From NCBI GenBank assembly GCA_016718275.1, contig JADKEA010000008.1:120984-184983 (forward strand): DNA of 64,000 nucleotides, in the 5' to 3' direction. Positions 25,867 through 33,410 of this stretch are shown one piece after another; within the stretch, counting starts at the first letter, position 1; the number at the start of each line of letters is the position of its first letter. The notes under the pieces are model-generated. The model saw only the letters and a program-made list of their open reading frames with translations, was not told the DNA's origin and did not search any database. This DNA comes from Candidatus Villigracilis affinis (GTDB lineage: Bacteria; Chloroflexota; Anaerolineae; Anaerolineales; Villigracilaceae). The translations under genes were made by a program, and so were the position numbers.

Positions 25867-27072
25867 TTATGATTTTCGACTTACATCAAACTCGCCGTCG
25901 CTGACTCGCACCTTCATTTCGGCGCCAGCATCGGAAACTTTGCCGACAACCCTGCCGTCGTCCTTGCGGGTGATAATAGCATATCCACGCGAGAGGACGC
26001 CTTCGGGATTCAAAGACTGCAAGCGTTTTGACATTCCATCTACGCGGGAAGCCTGCAATTGGATGCGGTGATTCATGGCGGAAAATGCGCGGCGGGAAAG
26101 CTCGTCGAGGTGCTGATATTCAGATTGAATGCGGCGTTCTGGGGAAACGTATTTCAGGCGCGATGCCAAAGCGGAGAGTCCCGCCTTTTGTTCAGCGAGC
26201 AGGTTCGAGGTTAAGTCCGTGAGGCGCGCGGTGTAATAGTCAAGTTGTGCGCGAAGGTCATCTACTGTTGTTTGGGTGGCAAGTTCCGCAGCGGCCGTTG
26301 GGGTCGGGGCGCGGAGGTCGGCGGCGAAATCGCACAGGGTGAAGTCGGTTTCGTGGCCCACGCCGCAAATGATGGGCGTTTTTGAATCGGCCACGGCACG
26401 CACGACCCGTTCATCGTTGAAAGCCCACAGGTCTTCGATGGAGCCTCCACCGCGGGCAAGTAAAATCACATCGGGGTTTTGCTTGTTGAGCGAAACCAGC
26501 GCATTGACCAAAGCGGGCGGGGCCTCCACACCTTGCACAGGGGAAGCCGCAAGAATGACGCGCGCCAACGGCAGACGGCGACGCAATGTATTGAGCATGT
26601 CGCGCAGCGCCGCACCCGTCGCGGAGGTGACAACGCCGATCGTTTGCGGACGCTCAGGGATGGAACGCTTACGCTCAGAATCGAACAGTCCTTCAGCTTC
26701 GAGCATGGCTTTCAAGCGCATGTATTCCTGATACAACCTGCCTTCGCCTTTAGGCTGTACGAGGTTGACGATAAGTTGATACTGTCCCTGCGGCTCGTAG
26801 ACCGTGATCCTGCCATGAACTTCCACAGCCATGCCATCCTGCAAGTTGACACGCAAACGCGCCGCATCCAGTTTCCAGATCACACAGCGAAGTGAGGCGT
26901 TTTTATCTTTCAGCGTGAAATAGATGTGACCCGAAGCGGGCTTCGAGAGGTTGGAGATCTCACCATCCACCCAAACGTCCTGCAATGTGGGATCATCTTC
27001 CAACTGTTTGCGAATATGGAAGGTAAGTTGGGAGACCGTAAGATGGACAGAGGAAAACAGGGTCGGCTGCAT
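25867..27072 (-). CDS. xseA: Exodeoxyribonuclease VII large subunit
   Basis: About 401 residues from the preferred ATG at 27072 (MQPTLFSSVHLTVSQLT). It has an OB-fold N-terminus (VDGEISNLSKPASGHIYFTLKD), the catalytic segment RPQTIGVVTSATGAALRDML, and ILLARGGGSIEDLWAFNDE with GVGHETDFTLCDFAADLRAPTP (the last written across two motifs). A long coiled coil and the C-terminal LSRGYAIITR follow. It is the nuclease subunit acting with XseB on single-stranded DNA in repair. All family motifs are intact. Confidence 0.95.
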   Translation of the reverse strand: MQPTLFSSVHLTVSQLTFHIRKQLEDDPTLQDVWVDGEISNLSKPASGHIYFTLKDKNASLRCVIWKLDAARLRVNLQDGMAVEVHGRITVYEPQGQYQLIVNLVQPKGEGRLYQEYMRLKAMLEAEGLFDSERKRSIPERPQTIGVVTSATGAALRDMLNTLRRRLPLARVILAASPVQGVEAPPALVNALVSLNKQNPDVILLARGGGSIEDLWAFNDERVVRAVADSKTPIICGVGHETDFTLCDFAADLRAPTPTAAAELATQTTVDDLRAQLDYYTARLTDLTSNLLAEQKAGLSALASRLKYVSPERRIQSEYQHLDELSRRAFSAMNHRIQLQASRVDGMSKRLQSLNPEGVLSRGYAIITRKDDGRVVGKVSDAGAEMKVRVSDGEFDVSRKS

Positions 27073-27193
27073 GGATTGCGAGGATAACTTAAAAAGGATG
27101 AATGTGGAAGTGGAAAGAAAAGGATAAAAGAGCAATCAAAAAACATCTTTCTTCTTTCATCCCTCATCCTTTATAATTCATCCTTGAACTCCC

Positions 27194-27730
27194 ATGAATC
27201 ATCTCTGGTCACCCTGGCGCATGTCATACATCGAAAATCACACAAAAGAGAACGGCTGTGTATTTTGCATCGCACAAGCCAAAACGGACAGCGAAGAAAA
27301 TCTCATCGCCTTCCGCGGAAAGAACGCGTATGTGATCCTCAACCGCTTCCCCTACACCAGCGGACATTTGATGGTCATCCCCTTTTCACACACATCCAAC
27401 CTCGAAGAACTCGACGCCGAAACCCGCGCCGAAATGATGGAGCTGGCCTCACGCTGCACCACCATTCTGCGCAAGGTGTATCGAACACAATCGTTCAACA
27501 TGGGCATCAACATTGGCGAAGCGGCGGGGGCGGGCGTGCTGGGACATGTCCACATTCACATTGTGCCGCGCTGGGCAGGCGATACAAACTTCATGTCTTC
27601 TGTTGGCGAAACGCGCGTATTGCCCGAGGCGCTCGAAGATACCTACAGGCGGGTACGGGATGCATTCAACACTGCAAAACAAGAGGATCACCATGCACAA
27701 ATATTCCCTCGCCTTGAAATCCCTTTTTGA
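27194..27730 (+). CDS. HIT-family hydrolase/phosphorylase
   Basis: 178 residues. The HIT motif HVHIHIVPRW stands near residue 117, with a Cys-containing N-terminus (CVFCIAQA) and LNRFPYTSGHLMVIP, as in Ap4A phosphorylase-type HIT proteins. Members hydrolyse or phosphorolyse dinucleoside polyphosphates and adenylated compounds. A TATAAT at about 27172-27177 lies 16 nt upstream of the ATG. The 3' end overlaps the start of the next gene by 38 nt, so the two are coupled. Confidence 0.92.
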   Translation: MNHLWSPWRMSYIENHTKENGCVFCIAQAKTDSEENLIAFRGKNAYVILNRFPYTSGHLMVIPFSHTSNLEELDAETRAEMMELASRCTTILRKVYRTQSFNMGINIGEAAGAGVLGHVHIHIVPRWAGDTNFMSSVGETRVLPEALEDTYRRVRDAFNTAKQEDHHAQIFPRLEIPF

Positions 27731-28367
27731 GGAAAATGCAAACCCCGCGCAGGCAGGGCCGATGAAGAAATACATGCGCGACCAATTCGAATACCTCGGA
27801 ATCAAAACGCCGCAAAGCGCGGCGCTGATGAAGGGATTCATCGCCGAACACGGACTTCCCCCGCTGGAAAAACTGGACGTGATCGTGCGTGACCTGTGGT
27901 CACTGCCCCAGCGTGAATTTCAATACGCCGCGATGGGCTTGATGGGCAAATTCGAAAAGAAGGTCGGGCCTGAATTCATCACAACCATTGAATATTTATT
28001 GGTGACAAAATCATGGTGGGACACCGTGGATACGCTGGCTGGCCACGCAGTGGGGTCTCAGTTCAAGCGGTTTCCCAAGGTCCGTGAAAAATACCTGAAA
28101 AAGTGGCGAAAATCTGAAAACTTTTGGCTGCGCCGCACGACCTTGCTCTTTCAACTTGGCTATAAAGAAGAAACCGACTTCGACCTGCTGTCCGAAATCG
28201 TCAAGGAAAATCTCGGCTCAGACGAATTCTTCATCAACAAGGCCATTGGCTGGGCGTTACGTCAATATGCACACACCCATCCATCCCCCGTGAAAAAGTT
28301 TGTCAAAGCAACGAAGGAACTGCATCCTTTAAGTCGGCGTGAGGCATTGAAGAATATTGGAGAGTAG
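27693..28367 (+). CDS. DNA alkylation repair protein (AlkD-like HEAT-repeat glycosylase)
   Basis: 224 residues from the ATG at 27693, which has AAGAGG upstream; a longer in-frame extension overlaps the HIT gene in an unrelated frame. The protein is all-helical: MRDQFEYLGIKTPQSAALMK, then LWSLPQREFQYAAMGLM, SWWDTVDTLAGHAVGSQF and INKAIGWALRQYAHTHP. These are the conserved blocks of the AlkC/AlkD-like family that excises cationic alkylated bases. The WDTVD Asp matches the position of the catalytic Asp in AlkD. Confidence 0.9.
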   Translation: MHKYSLALKSLFEENANPAQAGPMKKYMRDQFEYLGIKTPQSAALMKGFIAEHGLPPLEKLDVIVRDLWSLPQREFQYAAMGLMGKFEKKVGPEFITTIEYLLVTKSWWDTVDTLAGHAVGSQFKRFPKVREKYLKKWRKSENFWLRRTTLLFQLGYKEETDFDLLSEIVKENLGSDEFFINKAIGWALRQYAHTHPSPVKKFVKATKELHPLSRREALKNIGE

Positions 28368-28396
28368 CAAACGATGGGCCATTGGGCAAGTCGTGC

Positions 28397-28789
28397 TTAT
28401 CCTTCCTCCCTATTCCTCATAAAATCTGCCACTTCGGCAAAGCGGGTTTTGAGATGCTCCTTCACAGCGGGGAGGACATTCATCTCGTCGACGGCTTGAT
28501 TCATGCACCACAGCCACTGGTCGCGCTCAATGCCGCCGATGGAAAATGGCATATGACGCTGGCGTAAGCGGGGATGCCCGTATTTTTCAATGTAGAGCGG
28601 AGGTCCGCCTGACCAGCCTGTGAGGAAGAGAAAAAGCTTTTCGCGTGATTGTGTCAAGCTCGCCGCGTGCAATGCACGGATGTCCTTCGCCTCGGGCGAG
28701 GAATCCATAATGTCATAAAATCTTTCAACCAGAGTGCGGACGCCTGTCTCGCCGCCGATCAGGTCATAGAGGGAGTTGAGTTCATTCAT
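28397..28789 (-). CDS. Group II truncated haemoglobin
   Basis: 130 residues from ATG 28789. LYDLIGGETGVRTLVERFYDIM, with conserved Phe and Tyr at helix B/CD, then FLTGWSGGPPLY, GHPRLRQRHMPFSIG (proximal His in the F-helix region) and RDQWLWCMNQAVDEM, match 2/2 haemoglobins of group II (TrbO, YjbI type). Such proteins bind O2 or NO and may help in oxidative or nitrosative stress. It is convergent with the AlkD-like gene and has a TATATT box 12 nt upstream of the start. Confidence 0.92.
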   Translation of the reverse strand: MNELNSLYDLIGGETGVRTLVERFYDIMDSSPEAKDIRALHAASLTQSREKLFLFLTGWSGGPPLYIEKYGHPRLRQRHMPFSIGGIERDQWLWCMNQAVDEMNVLPAVKEHLKTRFAEVADFMRNREEG

Positions 28790-28881
28790 GGGTGAAATTG
28801 TAATATAAGTTTCATAAACAAGCTGGGAATGACATATCACCATTGTTATGAGAAAATAGAAAAAACCAAAAGGAGCTTATT

Positions 28882-29340
28882 ATGCAACCAAGAATTAAAA
28901 TGGGTTTGATCGTAGGTGTTGTAGGTTTGGTGTTGAATGTGTGCGTTTCCGGATTCATCGGACTCTGCGGACCATTTGCATCGATGCTGGCTGGAGGGGT
29001 GGCAGGTTTCCTCACCGCAAATCAGGAAAAACTAACAACCAAGGCCGATGGAGCCAGAGCGGGAGCCATCGCAGGCGGCATTGCGGGCGGATTAATGATC
29101 ATCGGTCAAATGATCGGCGGCGTGATCGCCCTCGTCTTAATGCAAACCTCGGGGACGCAACTTCCATTTGGAACCATACCGACAGGCGATGACCCGTCCA
29201 TGATGGCAATTTTCTATCTCTCCGGGCTCGGCACAGGTCTATGCTTCGGGATCTTCGGCGCGGCACTCGCCGCCGGGGCAGGCGCAGGCGCAGGGTATTT
29301 TGGAACACCCGATCAGCCAGCAGCCACTCCAACCCTATAA
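28882..29340 (+). CDS. Small membrane protein of unknown function
   Basis: 152 residues, start supported by AAAAGGAG upstream. Three or four hydrophobic Gly/Ala-rich helices (about residues 7-43, 60-85, 110-140) are present, and the tail contains GDDPSMMAIFYLSG. I do not recognise a family; Gly-rich helices recall membrane-embedded DUF4199/DUF5518-like proteins, but this is weak. It is followed by a strong terminator and is probably monocistronic. Confidence 0.75.
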   Translation: MQPRIKMGLIVGVVGLVLNVCVSGFIGLCGPFASMLAGGVAGFLTANQEKLTTKADGARAGAIAGGIAGGLMIIGQMIGGVIALVLMQTSGTQLPFGTIPTGDDPSMMAIFYLSGLGTGLCFGIFGAALAAGAGAGAGYFGTPDQPAATPTL

Positions 29341-29354
29341 AACATATCGAATTC

Positions 29355-29385
29355 ATAAAGCCAACGTCTGAGACGTTGGCTTTAT
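29355..29385 (+). terminator. Terminator after the small membrane protein gene
   Basis: ATAAAGCCAACGTCT (29355-29369) is mirrored by AGACGTTGGCTTTAT (29371-29385), a near-perfect hairpin with flanking T and A runs, 15 bp after the stop codon. Confidence 0.85.
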
Positions 29386-29414
29386 AATTGCCGCATCACC
29401 AACAGGAGAACCCC

Positions 29415-30617
29415 ATGAGCAAAGAAAATGATGCAGTGATTCTAAGTGCGGCACGAACCGCCGTAGGAAAATTTCAGGGCGGACTGAGCGGAATCTCCGC
29501 AACAAAACTCGGCGCGGTTGCCGTCAAAGCGGCGGTGGAACGCGCGGGAATCGACCCCAAAGATATTGAAGAAGTTTTGATGGGCAATGTGGTGCAAGCC
29601 GGCAATGGTCAGGCGCCTGCGCGACAGGCGGCGATCTTTGCGGGCGTGCCCGCCACTGTCAGCGCCACTGCAATTAACAAGGTATGTGGATCAGGCCTCA
29701 AGGCGGCGATGATGTCGGCGCAAGCCATCCGCGCTGGAGATGGCGATTTATTTGTAGCAGGCGGAATGGAGTCGATGAGCCGCGCGCCGTATCTCGTCAG
29801 CGGGCGTTCGGGCGAACTCAAGTTCGGCAATCAAGCCCTCACCGATGCCCTGCTCAATGATGGTCTTTGGGATCCCTTTGAGAATTGGGGCATGGGCATG
29901 GCCGCTGAATTCATTGCGGATGAATATGAAGTGACCCGCGCCGCAATGGATGAATTTGCGCTTCGCTCTCACCTGAAAGCTGTTGAGGCTCAAGAAAAGG
30001 GCATGTTCAGCGCCGAGATCGTTCCTGTCCAAATCCCTGGCCGAAAAGGGGAAGTGACCATCTTCGACAAGGATGAAGGTCCGCGCAAGGACACTTCGCT
30101 GGAGTCATTGACGAAACTCAAGCCCGCCTTCAAAGCGGACGGGAAAGTGACCGCAGGCAACGCTTCCTCCATGAACGATGGCGCGGCGGCAGTTGTGATT
30201 TCGTCACGCGCTTATGCAGAAAAAAATAATCTCAACCCCATCGCGCGCATTGCTGGCTACGCGCAGGCAGCATTGGAGCCGAAGTATTTATTCGCCGCAC
30301 CTGCCTATGCAATCCCCAAACTGCTCAAGAAAATTGACTGGAAACTCAGCGACGTTGATCTCATTGAAGTCAACGAAGCCTTCGCGGCGCAAGTGCTTGC
30401 AGATGGTTACGCCCTCGCCGATCAAGGCTGGGACTGGGACAAGGTCAACGTGAACGGCGGTGCAATCGCCCTCGGTCACCCACTCGGCGCCAGCGGTGCC
30501 CGCGTGTTGACGACGTTGATCTACGCTTTGAAGAATCGCGGCTTGAAACGCGGCATTGCATCGCTTTGTCTCGGCGGCGGTGAGGCTGTGGCGATGGCGG
30601 TGGAGTTGGAAGGTTAG
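29415..30617 (+). CDS. atoB: Acetyl-CoA C-acetyltransferase (thiolase)
   Basis: 400 residues from ATG 29415 (AGGAGA upstream). Biosynthetic-type thiolase: the nucleophilic Cys in NKVCGSGLKAAMM (about residue 90), GGMESMSRAPYL, NEAFAAQ, the catalytic His in NGGAIALGHPLGASGAR and the second Cys in LCLGGGEAVA. It condenses or cleaves acetoacetyl-CoA. Together with the 3-hydroxybutyryl-CoA dehydrogenase gene 0.7 kb downstream it supplies the first two steps of a four-carbon acyl-CoA route (butyrate, PHB or fatty-acid oxidation). A DinB gene lies between them. Confidence 0.95.
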   Translation: MSKENDAVILSAARTAVGKFQGGLSGISATKLGAVAVKAAVERAGIDPKDIEEVLMGNVVQAGNGQAPARQAAIFAGVPATVSATAINKVCGSGLKAAMMSAQAIRAGDGDLFVAGGMESMSRAPYLVSGRSGELKFGNQALTDALLNDGLWDPFENWGMGMAAEFIADEYEVTRAAMDEFALRSHLKAVEAQEKGMFSAEIVPVQIPGRKGEVTIFDKDEGPRKDTSLESLTKLKPAFKADGKVTAGNASSMNDGAAAVVISSRAYAEKNNLNPIARIAGYAQAALEPKYLFAAPAYAIPKLLKKIDWKLSDVDLIEVNEAFAAQVLADGYALADQGWDWDKVNVNGGAIALGHPLGASGARVLTTLIYALKNRGLKRGIASLCLGGGEAVAMAVELEG

Positions 30618-30685
30618 AAAGTTGGCAAGTTAGAAGGTTGGAACATTCAAACCTGTTAACTGGTAAACATTTGAGGACACAACAA

Positions 30686-31169
30686 ATGGACACACAAGAA
30701 CGCAACGAAAAGATCGAACTGTACGGGCGTGGATTCGACTTATTGAAAGCCGCTCTGGCTGAAGTGCCAGCAGGAGGCGATGAAGTTCAAGCCTGAGCCG
30801 AAAGAGTGGAGCGTGCATGAGATCATCATCCACATTGCGGACAGTGAAACCAATGCCGCCCTGCGTGCGCGCAAATTGATCGTAGAGCCAGGCGGCACGT
30901 TGATGGGTTACGATCAGGATAAGTGGGCCATTGAATTGAACTACCACGACATGGACCTCGAAGACGCGCTCGAAGCCACACGCATTGCAAGGAAAACAAC
31001 CTACGCGCTGCTGAAACGCCAGCCCGAGGAAGTATTCAGCCATTGGCTCAAGCACCCCGAAATGGAAGGTCAATACAGCTTCGAGAAGTGGATCAATATT
31101 TATTCGGGACATATCCCAGGGCATATCGAGCAGATTCAGAATAATATTACTGTATGGAAGAAAAGATAA
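30686..31169 (+). pseudogene. DinB-family protein gene with a frameshift
   Basis: Translation from ATG 30686 gives MDTQERNEKIELYGRGFDLL then ALAEVPAG before running out of frame. The conserved rest of a DinB four-helix protein (KPEPKEWSVHEIIIHIADSE; a His near GHIPGHIEQI) is read one frame over from about 30775. One extra G in the run GCAGGAGGCG near 30772 explains it. DinB proteins are metal-binding, often thiol-dependent enzymes. Because neighbouring conserved genes show the same kind of single-base break, a sequencing error is more likely than true inactivation. Confidence 0.8.
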
Positions 31170-31205
31170 TTCGTCCTGAGCGGAGCGAGGAGTGTTCTTT
31201 ACGAC

Positions 31206-31250
31206 GAGCGCAGTCGAAGGACACTTTGTGTAAACGCTTCGACTGCGCTC
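31206..31250. repeat. 14-bp inverted repeat between DinB and hbd genes
   Basis: GAGCGCAGTCGAAG (31206-31219) and CTTCGACTGCGCTC (31237-31250) are perfect inverted copies with a 17-nt spacer. It sits in the intergenic gap and looks like one copy of a dispersed palindromic repeat. Confidence 0.8.
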
Positions 31251-31273
31251 AGCGCGGAAATTAAGGAGACTAT

Positions 31274-32122
31274 ATGACTATTCGACACATTTTCGTCATC
31301 GGCGCAGGGACCATGGGCAACGGCATTGCACAGGTTGCAGCGACCTCAGGCTATCAAGTCACCTGCATGGACGTGCAGCCTGCCGCGCTGGAAAAAGCCA
31401 AGGCGACCATCGCCAAATCCACGGGGAAATTGCTGGAAAAAGGGACGATCACCGCGGAGCAAAAGGCCTCGGCAGATGCGATCCAATTCGTGAGCAACAT
31501 GGACACGATGAAAGACGCCGATCTCGTCATCGAAGCCGCCACTGAAAACCCCGAATTGAAATTCAAGATCTTCAAAGACATGGATGCCAATGCGCGCGAA
31601 GGCGTGATTTTGGCAAGCAACACTTCGTCGATTTCGATCACAAAGATCGCCGCAGTGACCAGCCGTCCCGATAAAGTGATCGGAATGCATTTCATGAATC
31701 CCGTGCCGTTGATGAAGCTGGTCGAAGTCATCCGCGGACTGGGCACCTCCGACGAAACGACAAAGACCATCGTGGACTTGTGCAAGGTGATGGGCAAGGA
31801 ACCCGTGGAAGCCAATGACTCGCCTGGGTTCATTTCGAATCGCATCCTGTGCCCGATGATCAATGAAGCGGTCTTTGCCTTGCAGGAAAATGTCGGCACG
31901 CCTGAAGCCATTGACCAGGTGATGAAGCTCGGCATGAATCACCCGATGGGTCCGCTCACACTGGCGGACTTGATCGGGCTGGATGTGGTTTTATTCGTGA
32001 TGGAAGTTTTGCAAAGAGATTTGGGCGAAGATAAATACCGCCCCGCGTATTTACTGCGCAAGATGGTGGATGCGGGCTATTTGGGAAGAAAGACTGGCAG
32101 AGGTTTTTATACGTATAAGTAG
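31274..32122 (+). CDS. hbd: 3-hydroxybutyryl-CoA dehydrogenase
   Basis: 282 residues, full length for the family. NAD-binding IGAGTMGNGIAQVAA at the N-terminus, DLVIEAATENPELK, SNTSSISITKIA, and the catalytic region GMHFMNPVPLMKLVEVIRG with His near residue 140, then DSPGFISNRIL and the C-terminal helical domain. It interconverts acetoacetyl-CoA and 3-hydroxybutyryl-CoA with NAD(P)H. It follows the thiolase gene on the same strand. Its stop codon lies inside a REP-like palindrome. Confidence 0.95.
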   Translation: MTIRHIFVIGAGTMGNGIAQVAATSGYQVTCMDVQPAALEKAKATIAKSTGKLLEKGTITAEQKASADAIQFVSNMDTMKDADLVIEAATENPELKFKIFKDMDANAREGVILASNTSSISITKIAAVTSRPDKVIGMHFMNPVPLMKLVEVIRGLGTSDETTKTIVDLCKVMGKEPVEANDSPGFISNRILCPMINEAVFALQENVGTPEAIDQVMKLGMNHPMGPLTLADLIGLDVVLFVMEVLQRDLGEDKYRPAYLLRKMVDAGYLGRKTGRGFYTYK

Positions 32123-32165
32123 GGGCGATGCACATTGTCCCCTTGTGGGAATGCGTCGCCCCTAC
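32119..32165. repeat. REP-like palindrome upstream of the transposase gene
   Basis: GTAGGGGCGA at 32119-32128 and TCGCCCCTAC ending at 32165 are inverted copies separated by a longer loop than in the other two copies. It provides the TAG stop codon of the dehydrogenase gene and ends 16 bp before the transposase start. Confidence 0.8.
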
Positions 32166-32181
32166 AGTGCAAGGGAAAAAC

Positions 32182-32760
32182 ATGGCAAGTGACAAACGCA
32201 CAAAATTCGACCCCAAAAAGCACCATCGAAAATCCATTCGCCTGCAGGGATATGATTATTCGCGGGAAGGCGCGTATTATGTGACCATTGTTACGTATCA
32301 TCGCGATTGTTTGTTCGGCGAAATCGTGAACGAAGAAATGTTTTTGAACGAATTCGGCAAAATCGCGGATGAATGTTGGCGTGCCATTCCCGATCATTTC
32401 CCATTCGTGGAATTGGGCGCACATGTGATTATGCCAAATCATGCGCATGGGATTATTGCGATACACACTGACGAATTGACGTCCAACGTAGGGGCGACCC
32501 AATGGGTCGCCCCTACCACGCCCGACAATCGTCCCAAGGGACCAAAACCGAAATCATTGGGCGCAATTATTGGATCATTCAAATCCGCCGTTTCATATCG
32601 CATCAATAAGGAATATAATGCCACTGGTATCTGGCAAAGAAATTATTACGAACACATTATTCGTGATGAAAAAGACCTGCAAAACAAAACCGATTACATC
32701 GAAGCGAATCCCTCCTTGTGGGATGATGACGAGAACAACCCAATTAATCCATTGTTGTAA
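32182..32760 (+). CDS. REP-associated tyrosine transposase (Y1/IS200-like)
   Basis: 192 residues from the ATG at 32182 (AAGGG upstream). RLQGYDYSREGAYYVTIVTY, the HUH pair in VIMPNHAHGII, WQRNYYEHIIRDEKDL and DYIEANPSLW are the ordered signatures of the TnpA_REP/RAYT single-strand transposases, which handle REP palindromes. The gene is flanked on both sides by GTAGGGGCGAC palindromes. A third copy lies inside the coding sequence, between the HUH and the tyrosine motifs, translated in frame as VGATQWVAPT. The core motifs are intact. Confidence 0.88.
   Translation: MASDKRTKFDPKKHHRKSIRLQGYDYSREGAYYVTIVTYHRDCLFGEIVNEEMFLNEFGKIADECWRAIPDHFPFVELGAHVIMPNHAHGIIAIHTDELTSNVGATQWVAPTTPDNRPKGPKPKSLGAIIGSFKSAVSYRINKEYNATGIWQRNYYEHIIRDEKDLQNKTDYIEANPSLWDDDENNPINPLL
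32488..32516. repeat. REP-like palindrome inside the transposase gene
   Basis: GTAGGGGCGACCCA and its inverted copy ending GGGTCGCCCCTAC form a 29-bp near-perfect palindrome. It is translated in frame as part of the transposase, between its two catalytic motifs. Confidence 0.88.
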
Positions 32761-32774
32761 TTCGTGACGGCAAT

Positions 32775-32803
32775 GTAGGGGCGACGCAATGCGTCGCCCC
32801 TAC
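32775..32803. repeat. REP-like palindrome downstream of the transposase gene
   Basis: GTAGGGGCGACGCA followed by its inverted copy GCGTCGCCCCTAC gives a 29-bp palindrome. It lies 15 bp after the transposase stop and 13 bp before the start of the Roco remnant. Confidence 0.9.
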
Positions 32804-32889
32804 AAGGAAACCACCATGGCAAAAGACCAAGCCTACCTCGAAGCCGAACAAAAAATCCAACAAGCCCTGCAATCGGGCGCAACGGAACT

Positions 32890-33250
32890 TGACCGGGTCC
32901 AACACCAACTGACACCTGCCAGCTCGCTGGGACAACTCACGCAGTTGACAGAGCTGAATCTCTCCAACAACCAACTGACGACCCTCCACCTCGCTGGGAC
33001 AACTCACGCAGTTGACACAACTGGATCTCTCCAACAACCAACTGACCGCCCTGCCACCCTCGCTGGGACAACTCACGCAGTTGACAGAACTGAATCTCTC
33101 CAGCAACCAACTGACCACCCTGCCAGACTCGCTGGGACAACTCACGCAGTTGACAAACCTGAATCTCTCCGACAACCAACTGACAACCCTGCCAGACTCG
33201 CTGGGACAACTCACATTAACGACCTTAGCAAATCTGAATGCCAAAATTTC
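32890..33250 (+). repeat. 69-bp tandem leucine-rich repeats
   Basis: Four to five copies of a 69-bp unit encode the 23-residue LRR LTQLTELNLSNNQLTTLPD plus SLGQ. The frame shifts at least once between copies, so the array is read cleanly only from about 33000 onward. Confidence 0.88.
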
Positions 33251-33410
33251 AAGATTACAAGAAAATTAAAAATTACAGTTGATGGAAGTCTTACGTAATC
33301 TCAATCAAATTAATTGGGAGTTTACTAGATTTAAAATTCTTGCGCTTGAAATTGAATAAACTTCCAAATTATTAATAACATGTCAATTTTACAAAGAACT
33401 TCAACTTCAG

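Noticed and set aside
27513..27692. N-terminal extension of the AlkD-like protein
   Set aside because: It overlaps the HIT gene in a different frame without homology; a ribosome site precedes the ATG at 27693.
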